Source of the DNA: Nitrospira sp.
GTDB taxonomy: Bacteria > Nitrospirota > Thermodesulfovibrionia > Thermodesulfovibrionales > Dissulfurispiraceae
Assembly (NCBI GenBank): GCA_002634385.1
Contig: NSJL01000003.1
Coordinates: 124,001-188,000, forward strand
Reading direction: 5' to 3'
DNA length: 64,000 nucleotides
Below the pieces are notes generated by a model. It was not told where the DNA came from. It saw nothing but the letters and a program-made list of their open reading frames with translations, and made no database searches. The translations under genes were made by a program, and so were the position numbers. Below, piece by piece: positions 44,240 to 52,604 of the stretch. The first letter of the stretch is position 1; every line of letters begins with the position of its first letter.

Positions 44240-45148
44240 ATGGCTGCACCTCTTTTTTTGCTGGCACCTCCCCGGTCCTATACATCGGTCATCAACGCCA
44301 TGATCGGTCAGCATCCCCGGGCGTTCGGCCTGCCCGAGCTGAATCTGTTCAACGTAGGTAAGGTCAGGGAGCTCTGGGGCAGGGTATCCAATGAGATCGG
44401 GGGCGACAGCAACCGCCGCCACGGACTGCTCAGGGCGGTGGCGGAGATCTACGCGGGAGAGCAGACGCGCGCATCGGTTACCATGGCCAGGCACTGGGCT
44501 GCGGCACGGGAAGACCGCACCACGGGTGAGGCATACCGCGAGCTGGCGGACAGGATAGATCCCCTCATCCCCGTGGACAAGAGCCCTGCCTATACCGTCT
44601 CCATGGAACGCCTGGGGCGGATGTATGCAGCGTTTCCGGAGGCCCGCTTCATCCACCTGGTCCGCCATCCCGTCCCGCAGGGCATGTCGGTCCTGAACCT
44701 GAACAACGGGATCTTTGCCCTTTTCGTCAATGCCTTCGAATTCGAGGACAACCGGGTAACGGTTGACCCGCAGATCGCCTGGCACGACATAAACATCAAC
44801 ATTCTCAATTTTCTGGACAGGGTGCCGAAAGAGCGGCAAATGCGTATACGGGGCGAGGATTTCATGGAACATCCCCGGGCGCATTTGAGGGAGGTGTGCC
44901 GTTGGCTCGGAATCCGGGATGACGACGACGCTCTTGAAGAGATGATGCACCCGGAGAGATCGTCTTTCGCCTGTTTCGGGCCTATTACCGCCCTGTTCGG
45001 CAATGATCCCAGTTTCCTCCGCAGTCCAGCATTTCGTGAGCACCGGCCCAAAATACCGCCGTTGGAGGGGCCGCTTCCCTGGCGGAGTGACGGAAAGGGG
45101 TTGCGCCCGGAAGTGATCGATCTCGCATACGAATTCGGGTACCGTTGA
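44240..45148 (+). CDS. Sulfotransferase (PAPS-dependent)
   Basis: A 302-residue sulfotransferase-fold protein. The 5'-phosphosulfate loop is LLAPPRSYTSVINAMIGQHP, with Tyr where the usual motif has Gly (PRSGTS). The 3'-phosphate motif is FIHLVRHPVPQGMS, with the conserved Arg and Ser. It moves the sulfuryl group from PAPS to a hydroxyl or amine. It starts 2 nt after the HlyD fusion, so it belongs to the synthase operon; a beta-hydroxyacyl chain made by the ketoreductase or a finished lipid is the likely acceptor. PAPS could come from cysC at 54301. Confidence 0.82.
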   Translation: MAAPLFLLAPPRSYTSVINAMIGQHPRAFGLPELNLFNVGKVRELWGRVSNEIGGDSNRRHGLLRAVAEIYAGEQTRASVTMARHWAAAREDRTTGEAYRELADRIDPLIPVDKSPAYTVSMERLGRMYAAFPEARFIHLVRHPVPQGMSVLNLNNGIFALFVNAFEFEDNRVTVDPQIAWHDININILNFLDRVPKERQMRIRGEDFMEHPRAHLREVCRWLGIRDDDDALEEMMHPERSSFACFGPITALFGNDPSFLRSPAFREHRPKIPPLEGPLPWRSDGKGLRPEVIDLAYEFGYR

Positions 45149-45271
45149 TACATCAATGAAGAGCAAACGACACGTCCGGGGAGCACGGAAGCGGACAATT
45201 GGGGCCGCCGGGCCGCCGATTCACGGGAATAAGGGAATGCCGCCTGCAGAGGTGGGGAATGGAGGTGGGGA

Positions 45272-45916
45272 GTGGGTGTAACGGATCAAGCGGAAAAGGC
45301 AATGGGTCCCCCGGGCGAAGAAATGGACCGGGAAGATCACGGCTCCGGCGTGCCGGAGGAGTATGAATTTACCGCACTGATAAAGACGAAAAAAGGACGC
45401 TATACCCAACAAAAGTACCGGGATGTCGCCTCTTTCCGGCAGGAGATGAAAGAGATCGCGGGCGGGATTGAGTGGGGTGTGCTTTTGCGGTGCGACAGCG
45501 GCGCCTCTGTCTGCTTTTTTTCTCCGGGACAGAGGCAGAAGATCGGGCTTGTGGATACCGAGCCGAAGAATGCGGCGGTACGGCCCGAGGGGCTCACTGT
45601 TCTGCAGGCAGCGCTGCGCGACGCAGTTATCAAGCAATTCAAATCGAACAAGATCAAGGCGTATATCGCGACGCAGGCCAGGTATGTCAATACCAGCCGC
45701 CAGATCGGCGAAGGGATCCGCTTTCTTTTTGATGCCTCCGGACGGCCTCAGGTGAATGCGCGTCTTGAGGAGATTATCGAGGAACGGGAGAGGACGGAAA
45801 CCCAGTTTCGCTGGCTGGAAGCGCTCTGCTCGGAACTGCGCAATAATCTCAGCAAGCTGAAGGAGCTGGAGGATTCCGCCCTTGAGCTGCTCCGCCGGGA
45901 CCAGGGGGGCTCATGA
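45272..45916 (+). CDS. Hypothetical protein with C-terminal coiled coil
   Basis: A 214-residue protein that I do not recognise. Residues about 30-130 look like a mixed alpha/beta domain (FTALIKTKKGRYTQQKYRDV, GVLLRCDSGASVCFF). Residues about 165-210 are strongly charged and heptad-like (LEEIIEERERTETQF, then NNLSKLKELEDSALELL), suggesting a coiled coil. There is no signal peptide or membrane helix. The GTG start is preceded by GGAGGTGGGG. It is co-directional with the sulfotransferase 120 nt upstream, and a coupled reading frame begins in its stop codon. Confidence 0.6.
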   Translation: MGVTDQAEKAMGPPGEEMDREDHGSGVPEEYEFTALIKTKKGRYTQQKYRDVASFRQEMKEIAGGIEWGVLLRCDSGASVCFFSPGQRQKIGLVDTEPKNAAVRPEGLTVLQAALRDAVIKQFKSNKIKAYIATQARYVNTSRQIGEGIRFLFDASGRPQVNARLEEIIEERERTETQFRWLEALCSELRNNLSKLKELEDSALELLRRDQGGS

Positions 45917-46071
45917 TCGACCTTGTCCTCTTTGACGGCTTTACGCAGACCGGGCATTGCAAAGGAAGTGTGATGAAAAGTGGTGGCACAAAGAAGCGGT
46001 GCAGAGAAGAGGATACCCCCCTGCCCCCTACATGTTTTGCTTCAGAATCCGTCACTCCGGAGAAAGCCTGA
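45913..46071 (+). pseudogene. Truncated coupled ORF interrupted by repeat copy C
   Basis: An ATG overlapping the previous stop (ATGA) begins MIDLVLFDGFTQTGHCKGS, then the frame runs into the terminal repeat of copy C at codon 20 and stops after 52 codons. The first 19 codons look native; the rest is repeat DNA. No continuation is seen on the far side of the repeat, so the original gene seems lost or truncated. Confidence 0.4.
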
Positions 46072-46773
46072 GCTCCTCTACTCCGCCACCCCGGCGAGAG
46101 TCAGAATCCCTCAAAGCCGTCACCCCGGCGAAAGCCGGGGTCCAGAGTCTTTGAACCGGAGTCTTTCGGAAAAGGACTGGATCCCGGCTCAGAGGATCCG
46201 CCGGGATGACGACAGAAGAAAAGAGAGGGGAGAGGGACCCCCTCTTTCTCTCTCTCCCAAAAGGAATGCATGTTTGATGGGCATGCATGATGAAGAAGAG
46301 GGGAGTCCTTGACAAGAATAAACCAGGGGACAGGGGGTGAGTGCTCCCTCTCTCAGAGAGGGGAGGAGGGGAGTTCTGAGCGGACCTTAGCTCTTGTTCG
46401 TTGCCTCTCTTCGTGAAACGGAGTGGCCACCACAGTGCATGTTTGAGCGGAAGCGAGTTTGCGCTGTGGTAACGGAGTGAACGGTAGAGAGGCAGAACAA
46501 GAGGTCGGGGAGTGAAGGACTTCACGACTCCCCTGACACGGAACAGAGGGGAGAGGTCAGAGGAGAGCCTCCCCGGAGGATACGAGCATCAGAATCAACT
46601 ATCCGCGAGGGAATACGGTGATCCTGTCGCATTGCAAGGACATCGAATCCCCCTGTCCCCTCCTCTCCCGAAAGAGTGCGCATTATCAGAGAGACGCAGA
46701 AATCTCTCGTGTGAGCGATGACTCTTTGCTGACCTGCCCCATGATCAAAAGTATATGTCATCACTTTTCATCA
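45971..46773 (+). mobile_element. Large dispersed repeat, copy C, with terminal inverted repeats
   Basis: 803 nt ending in 18-nt inverted repeats that match at 16 positions (45971-45988, TGATGAAAAGTGGTGGCA; 46756-46773). Inside are the GTCACC...GATGAC module (46119-46210), the 113-nt core (46391-46503) and the AAATCTCTCGTGTGAGCGATG tail, in the same order as copy A. No transposase or other gene is present; it behaves like a composite non-autonomous element. No clear target-site duplication was found. It explains the gap between 45917 and 46798. Confidence 0.65.
46391..46503 (+). repeat. 113-nt structured core of copy C
   Basis: Same unit as at 7508-7620. Here the left arm reads CGTTGCCTCTC instead of CGTCTCCTCTC, which extends pairing with GAGAGGC in the right arm. 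Confidence 0.7.
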
Positions 46774-46798
46774 CTCCTATACAAAGGAGGAAAACCTC

Positions 46799-47722
46799 AT
46801 GTTCCTGTCGCTGTTGCGGTATGCCGCAGCATTCTTCCTGACCTTTTCGGTCATGGATAACGTCGCTGCTTTCGCAGAAAAAGGTCGGTCGAAGGTGCAT
46901 GAGCTTGTCGTGAGGGATGCCGGGAGAAGTTATCTTGTGTACCGGCCGGCGGCGGCCGGGCCGGGAAACGCCCCCCTGATGATCGTCCTCCATGGCGGTC
47001 TGGGCAACGCCCGTCATGTGGAGAAAATGACCGGGATGAATGACGTGGCAGACACCGGTGGGTTCCTCGTGGCCTATCCGAACGGCACGGGGGGCCGTTT
47101 TCGCGCTATGGAAAATCTGAGGACCTGGAATGCGGGCAGTTGTTGCGGACAGGCAGCAAGGCAGAATATCGACGACGTCTCTTTCATCGCGAAAATGATT
47201 GAGGATATCCATGCGCACTACTCGATAGACACCCGGCGGGTTTATGTAGCAGGAATGTCCAATGGCGCGATGATGGCGTACCGTCTTGCCTGCGAGATCC
47301 CCGATAGAATAGCGGCAATAATCACGGTATCCGGCACCCTCGCCGTTGACACGTGCGACGCTGCAAAAGACATCCCCGTATTGCACATACACGGCGATCA
47401 GGATAGGTACGTGCCTTTTGGCGGCGGAAAGGGCGAAAAGAGCGTGTCCGGTGAAGCCCACCGGTCTGTGCCCGATACGATAGACCTCATCATCAGACCG
47501 CGCCAATGCGGGCCGCCCGGGAAAAAAAGCCTTGAAGGAGGCATTGACGTATTTTCCTATCGATGTAAAAACGGTGCGCCTGTCGAGCTCTATGTGATAA
47601 ACGGCGGAGGGCATTCCTGGCCGGGCGGCCACGGGCGTGGCGGCAACGATCCGGATGGCCGCACTTTCTCTGCGAGCAGACAGGCATGGGAATTCTCGAA
47701 ACAGTTCTCTAAAAAAAACTAG
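46799..47722 (+). CDS. Secreted esterase of the LpqC/PHB-depolymerase family
   Basis: A 307-residue exported alpha/beta hydrolase. Signal peptide about 1-26 (ends NVAAFA). Motifs are LMIVLHGGLGN (oxyanion), GMSNGAMMAYRLA (nucleophile Ser), HGDQDRYVPF (Asp), and NGGGHSWPGG (His). Relatives degrade polyhydroxybutyrate or release feruloyl or acetyl esters. Placed between the synthase operon and the outer-membrane channel, it may trim or release an exported ester, or may be an unrelated catabolic enzyme. Strong AAAGGAGGAAAACCTC before the ATG. Confidence 0.85.
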   Translation: MFLSLLRYAAAFFLTFSVMDNVAAFAEKGRSKVHELVVRDAGRSYLVYRPAAAGPGNAPLMIVLHGGLGNARHVEKMTGMNDVADTGGFLVAYPNGTGGRFRAMENLRTWNAGSCCGQAARQNIDDVSFIAKMIEDIHAHYSIDTRRVYVAGMSNGAMMAYRLACEIPDRIAAIITVSGTLAVDTCDAAKDIPVLHIHGDQDRYVPFGGGKGEKSVSGEAHRSVPDTIDLIIRPRQCGPPGKKSLEGGIDVFSYRCKNGAPVELYVINGGGHSWPGGHGRGGNDPDGRTFSASRQAWEFSKQFSKKN

Positions 47723-47755
47723 GGTGTGCCTGCACATCCTGAACAGGAAGACAAA

Positions 47756-49243
47756 ATGCCTACACGAAACGACATCACACACTGCCCGGTCTCCGCAGCG
47801 AATTCTTCCCCGCTCAGAAAGAAAACATGCCTGACAGTCGCCAGAGGACTGCTTGTCTGCCTGCTGGCAGGGCTGATCTCCGCCTGCACCACAGGGAAAG
47901 AGTACCAGCGGCCCCACGTGGATGTCCCCACCGGCTGGCGCGTCGATTACGAGGCTGCCGCAGGTCTGGCCAACACGGCCTGGTGGGAGCAATTCCGGGA
48001 CCCGGTCCTGGATGAGCTGATAAAAACCGCTTTGAACGAGAACATGGACCTGCGTATCGCGGCTGCACGCGTGGAAGAGTTTGCCGGCCGGCTGCAGGCT
48101 ACCCGGTCCGGTTTCTACCCGCAGATCGATTACGGGATCAACGGGGGGCGTAACCAGAGGAGCCTGGACCGGATAACGTTTCTCCCTGTCAGCGGCGAGC
48201 GCGCACAGGATACGTACCAGGTCTCTTCCAGTGTCGCGTGGGAGCTGGACATCTGGGGACGCCTGCGGAGGGCTACGGAGGCAGCCCGGGCGGAACTGCT
48301 GGCTGCGGAGGAAAGCAGGCAGGCGGTACTCCTGACTCTCGTGTCCTCGGTAGCTACCGGGTATCTTGAGTTGTTGAGCATGGACAGACAGTTGGCAATA
48401 GCCCGGCAGGCAGCAGCTTCCCGGGAGGAGTTTTTGAAGTTGTTCGAGAGAAAGTTCGAGGGAGGCCAGATCTCCGGGCTGGAATTGGCCCAGGCCCGGG
48501 CAGCCTATGAGCAGATCGCCTCATCTATCCCGGTCCTTGAGCGGCAGATTGCCATACAGGAGAACTCCCTGTCGTTGCTGCTGGGCCGCAACCCGGGGGG
48601 GATCAACCGCGGAAGAACCCTCGATACCCTCGTCCTGCCGGGAATTCCCCAGGGCTTGCCTTCAGAGCTTCTTGAACGCCGCCCCGATATACGGTACAAG
48701 GAGCAGTTATTGATAGCTGCCAACGCAAGGATCGGAGAGGTCAAGTCCCGGTATTTTCCTTCCCTGTCTCTTACCGGACTGTTCGGCTACGCCAGCGGCG
48801 AGCTCTCCGATCTGCTGCAGAGTTCCGCCAATTTCTGGCGGGTGGCAGCCGGAGCCATCGGCCCTCTCTTCACCGGCGGCCGCATCAAGGGTGAGGTCCG
48901 CCAGGCCGAGGCACAGCACCAGGAATTGCTGTATGGGTACCTGGGCACTATTCAGACGGCTTTCAGGGAGGTCGAGGACTCCCTGGTCAGCATCCGGAAG
49001 CTTCGTGAACTGCTCGATAGGGAAAAGCGCCGTGTAAGCACGCTGAAAGACAAGGCGAAATTAGCCTACAACCGGTACGACGCAAAATACTCAGGCTATC
49101 TCGAAGTGGTAGATGCGGAAAGAGATTTGTATAGCGCCGAAATCAGTTATGTCCAGGCCCAGCATGACCTGTTTGCGGCCATAGTAAGCAATTACAAAGC
49201 CATGGGAGGCGGATGGATGGCTGAAGCCGCCCAAAGGAGGTGA
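47756..49243 (+). CDS. NodT/TolC-type outer-membrane efflux lipoprotein
   Basis: A 495-residue outer-membrane factor. It has a lipoprotein signal (LLAGLISACTTGKEYQRP, lipidated Cys) and two copies of the OEP repeat with long helices; the pattern TAWWEQFRDPVLDELI, then LLERRPDIRYKEQLLIAANARI and PLFTGGRIKGEVRQAEA are typical. Three such subunits form a channel through the outer membrane and a periplasmic tunnel. Its natural partner in the window is the HlyD fusion at 41751; no RND or ABC pump is present. The ATG at 47756 has AGGAAG upstream. Confidence 0.9.
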   Translation: MPTRNDITHCPVSAANSSPLRKKTCLTVARGLLVCLLAGLISACTTGKEYQRPHVDVPTGWRVDYEAAAGLANTAWWEQFRDPVLDELIKTALNENMDLRIAAARVEEFAGRLQATRSGFYPQIDYGINGGRNQRSLDRITFLPVSGERAQDTYQVSSSVAWELDIWGRLRRATEAARAELLAAEESRQAVLLTLVSSVATGYLELLSMDRQLAIARQAAASREEFLKLFERKFEGGQISGLELAQARAAYEQIASSIPVLERQIAIQENSLSLLLGRNPGGINRGRTLDTLVLPGIPQGLPSELLERRPDIRYKEQLLIAANARIGEVKSRYFPSLSLTGLFGYASGELSDLLQSSANFWRVAAGAIGPLFTGGRIKGEVRQAEAQHQELLYGYLGTIQTAFREVEDSLVSIRKLRELLDREKRRVSTLKDKAKLAYNRYDAKYSGYLEVVDAERDLYSAEISYVQAQHDLFAAIVSNYKAMGGGWMAEAAQRR

Positions 49244-49362
49244 AAGGCAAAGAAGAAACGGAAGTTTTTACCATGTCCATACGTCCCTTCAAGGAGCGAA
49301 AAGTGCCGTACTACCGGCTGATCCCCCCTGAAAATACAACCAGATGAAAAGGAGAAATCACA

Positions 49363-50916
49363 ATGTGGAAGAGCATACTCTGTTCTTGTCTGTTCCTGCT
49401 GCTGCTTTTTGTGGGGAGTGCACAGGCCACTATAGCTTTAAACAACCTTTTGGCCGAGGCCCAGCCCGATGAATGCTTTGCCGGGGTGGGAGTGGATTAT
49501 CCGAACGGCATCGCCGGATTCAGTCCGATAAGTGGCCCGCCCTGTCCTGAGGGCAGCCAGGACAGAACCAATCAGACCTATGTGTGGGGGCTCACCCGTA
49601 TAGGCGATAGCGTATGGTTCGGCACCGGGGCCAATGTTGTCTGTACCACTCTGGGGGCCTTCGTCGGAGCTACCGATCCAGGTGCCAGCAGCTCTTACGT
49701 GTGCGAATACGGAGACAGCCAGCTCGCCAGGGAAGGGCGCATCAGCGCTCAGAGAGGGGATTGGCGGCCGCCCAGGATTTTCGAATATGACCTGACGACG
49801 CGCACTCTGTACGACCGCACCCCCAACGACCCGATGCTCAGGCGGAGCATGGGCATCCGCTCGGCAGGATCGCATAACGGCGTTGTCTTTATGGCAGGAG
49901 GGTCCCGGAGCGGTCCTGTCATCATGTTCGCCTTCGACGCAAACACAAAGGAATACCTCGGCTCGAGCACGTTCACCGAAGGCTCTACAATACGTAAGTG
50001 GCTTGTTTCAAACGATAATTTGTATACGGGCATAGGCACACAAGGCCAGTCCGGCCGCATCCTCCGCTGGACCGGTAACCGCGATAACCCCTTCAGCTTC
50101 GTGGTGGTCGGCACGGTGAACGGGGTCCCGAGGGAATTGGCCCACTATATCGATGGAAATAGCCAGACGAGGATAGCGGTATCCGGGCAGGGCGTATGGA
50201 TCAGCCCGGCCATGAACGCCCAGGGCGTGCTGCCGGCGAGTACGGCGTCCTGGAGACGGATATGGATACCTCAGCAGTACGAACCTGATTTTATCACCAG
50301 CACTACGTACGGCGGGGGAGGCATTTTCCAGTTCGACGGCTGGCTCTACTGGGGGACCGTGCAGGTACCCGGCAGGGGGGCGTACCAGCATACGCAGTGC
50401 AGTATCCCGCAGTACTGTTTCGGCGAGCCTCAAAACGCAGAAGAGGAGAGCATTCTCAATAACGGCACCTCGAGAGCGACCTCCATCTGGAGAGCCAGGA
50501 ACCTCGAGGGCATCCCGGAGGTCCAGCTCCTGTATGGCGAGGCCGAGCTCCCCGCGTACAACCCGGACACCCGGACCTTTGACATGACCCCGAATGTGGG
50601 CGGGTATACGCCGCTGTACGGGTCCTCCGGGTTCGGCAACAGGGGTAATTATTATACCTGGACCATGCAGGTAACAAACGCCGGCCTGTTCGCGGGCACC
50701 CTCGATATAAGCGGCGCCGACCTGTGGCGCTTTGCCTCTTCGAGTGCCGCGGCAGTACGCGAAGACGGCTCCGGCCTTGGTGATTCCAAAAACTATGGGA
50801 TCCGCACCATGGCGGCATCTGCGGATGGAAATGCCCTTTATTGCGGCATGGCCACCTATGGCAGTCTGGGTACGGGGGCCGGCTGGGAGCTCCGGGAGCT
50901 GACTTTCGCACCTTAG
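49363..50916 (+). CDS. Secreted propeller-like protein, paralogue 1
   Basis: A 517-residue exported protein with a signal peptide (about 1-23, ends AQA). The mature part begins LNNLLAEAQPDECFAGVGVDYPNGIAGF, quoted here by its core DECFAGVGVDYPNG, and continues with beta-rich repeats (YVWGLTRIGDSVWFGTGA, SHNGVVFMAGGS, FDGWLYWGTVQ, NAGLFAGTLDI, GNALYCGMATYG). The spacing suggests a multi-bladed propeller. Several Cys are present, as expected for a periplasmic or surface protein. It is highly similar along its full length to the next gene. Function is unknown. Confidence 0.75.
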   Translation: MWKSILCSCLFLLLLFVGSAQATIALNNLLAEAQPDECFAGVGVDYPNGIAGFSPISGPPCPEGSQDRTNQTYVWGLTRIGDSVWFGTGANVVCTTLGAFVGATDPGASSSYVCEYGDSQLAREGRISAQRGDWRPPRIFEYDLTTRTLYDRTPNDPMLRRSMGIRSAGSHNGVVFMAGGSRSGPVIMFAFDANTKEYLGSSTFTEGSTIRKWLVSNDNLYTGIGTQGQSGRILRWTGNRDNPFSFVVVGTVNGVPRELAHYIDGNSQTRIAVSGQGVWISPAMNAQGVLPASTASWRRIWIPQQYEPDFITSTTYGGGGIFQFDGWLYWGTVQVPGRGAYQHTQCSIPQYCFGEPQNAEEESILNNGTSRATSIWRARNLEGIPEVQLLYGEAELPAYNPDTRTFDMTPNVGGYTPLYGSSGFGNRGNYYTWTMQVTNAGLFAGTLDISGADLWRFASSSAAAVREDGSGLGDSKNYGIRTMAASADGNALYCGMATYGSLGTGAGWELRELTFAP

Positions 50917-50958
50917 TCAGGAGGACTGAAAACAACAAAAAAAGAGGAGGTGGATGTG

Positions 50959-52521
50959 ATGATACGTACAGGTCTTCTACTCGTTTCTCTGTCGCTTTTG
51001 CTCCTGTTTCCGCTCAGTAATGCTCAGGCTGTCATCACCACAAACAACCTTTTGGCCGAAGCCACGCCGGATGAGTGTTTTGCCGGGGTGGGAGTGGATT
51101 ATCCGAACGGCATCGCCGGGTTCAATCCGAACAGCGGTCCGCCGTGCCCGGAAGGCAGCCGGGATAAAACCAACCAGACGTATGTATGGGGCCTCACCCG
51201 GGCGGGCAACAGTCTGTGGTTCGGCACCGGTGCCAATGTCGCCTGTACCACCCTGGGTGCCTTCGTAAGCTCGGAGGTTACGGACACCAGCTCGTATGTA
51301 TGTGAATACGGGGAGAGTCAGCTCGCCCGTGAGAATCCATTGGTGACTGATGAAAACGGGGACTGGCGGCCGCCCAAGATGTACGAATATAATCTGACAA
51401 CGAACACTCTCACCGACAGGACGCCCGATGTCTCGCAGGTAACCCTAAGCCAGGGGATCCGTTCCGCCGGCTCGCATAACGGTGTCGTTTTTCTGGCCGG
51501 GGGATCGTTGAACAACGGTGTCATCATGTTCGCCTTCGACGCGGATACAAAGGAGTATCTCGGGTCCCGCACCTTCCGCCGCTACGGGACAATACGGAAA
51601 TGGCTGGTTATCAACAACCGGCTGTACACGGCAATGGGCACGGCCGGCGGACAGGGAAACATCCTCCGCTGGACCGGCAGCCGTAACAACCCCTTCAGCT
51701 TTGTGGTGGTCGGCACGGTGAACGGGGTCCCGAGGGAGTTGGCCCACTATATCGACGGAAACGGAGAAAGCAGAATCGCTATATCCGGTGAGGGTGTATG
51801 GATAAGCCCGGCAATGAACGCTCTGGGCGTTCTTCCAAGGAGTACGGCCTTGTGGAGGCAGATATGGAATCCCCAGGATTATGAGCCGGACGTGCTCATA
51901 AGCTATGCCGCATACGGCGGGGGAGCTATCTCCCAGTTCGACGGCTGGCTCTATTGGGGGACCCTGCATATCCCGGGAAGGTCTGAATTCGTGCATTCAC
52001 AGTGCAACTTCCAGGCAATATGCTTCGGAGAGCCCCAAAACGAAGAAGAAGAGGACATCCTTGCTGATGGCGCAAGAAGAGCGACCACTATCTGGAGAGC
52101 CCGTGGGCTCGAAACCGCCAACCCGGAGATTCAGCTCCTGTATGGTGAGGCCGAGCTCCCCGCGTACAACCCGAACACCAGGACCTTCGACCTGACCCCG
52201 AACAACGGCGGCTATGTCCCGCTTTATGGCAGTTCAGGCTTCGGAAGCAGGAATAATTACTATACCTGGACCATGCAGGTGGCGGCCGGCAGTCTGTTCG
52301 CAGGCACGCTGGACCTGGGAGGCGCCGAGCTGTGGCGCTTTACCTCTTCGAGTGCTGCGGCGGTAAGCGAGAACCGCTCCGGCCTGGGTGATTCCCTCAA
52401 CTACGGCATCCGTACGATGGAGACGTCTGAAGACGGAAACACCCTTTACTGCGGCATGGCCACCTATAGCAATCTGGGCACGGAAGCCGGCTGGGAGCTC
52501 CGGGCACTGACTTTTGAATAA
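50959..52521 (+). CDS. Secreted propeller-like protein, paralogue 2
   Basis: A 520-residue close paralogue of the preceding protein with the same signal peptide layout, the same DECFAGVGVDYPNG block, the same GVPRELAHYIDG line, and the same GIRTM...YCGMATY ending. The pair is a tandem duplication that has drifted mostly in loops. The ATG at 50959 has GAGGAGG eight bases upstream and is preferred to the GTG at 50950. Retention of both copies suggests different ligands or a hetero-oligomer. Confidence 0.75.
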   Translation: MIRTGLLLVSLSLLLLFPLSNAQAVITTNNLLAEATPDECFAGVGVDYPNGIAGFNPNSGPPCPEGSRDKTNQTYVWGLTRAGNSLWFGTGANVACTTLGAFVSSEVTDTSSYVCEYGESQLARENPLVTDENGDWRPPKMYEYNLTTNTLTDRTPDVSQVTLSQGIRSAGSHNGVVFLAGGSLNNGVIMFAFDADTKEYLGSRTFRRYGTIRKWLVINNRLYTAMGTAGGQGNILRWTGSRNNPFSFVVVGTVNGVPRELAHYIDGNGESRIAISGEGVWISPAMNALGVLPRSTALWRQIWNPQDYEPDVLISYAAYGGGAISQFDGWLYWGTLHIPGRSEFVHSQCNFQAICFGEPQNEEEEDILADGARRATTIWRARGLETANPEIQLLYGEAELPAYNPNTRTFDLTPNNGGYVPLYGSSGFGSRNNYYTWTMQVAAGSLFAGTLDLGGAELWRFTSSSAAAVSENRSGLGDSLNYGIRTMETSEDGNTLYCGMATYSNLGTEAGWELRALTFE

Positions 52522-52553
52522 GAACCGGGTGAGGACGCAATTTGAAACGGAAA

Positions 52554-52579
52554 GCGGGAGGAGGGATCCCTCCTCCCGC
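52554..52579. terminator. Perfect 26-nt palindrome between convergent genes
   Basis: GCGGGAGGAGGGA followed by its reverse complement. It lies between the propeller gene and the minus-strand hydrolase and probably ends both transcripts. Confidence 0.65.
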
Positions 52580-52604
52580 CCTGTTCCGGAAAGGGCGAAC
52601 GATA

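Noticed and set aside
49273..49347. 24-codon frame between the outer-membrane channel and the propeller gene
   Set aside because: No ribosome site and no sign of selection; kept out as chance.
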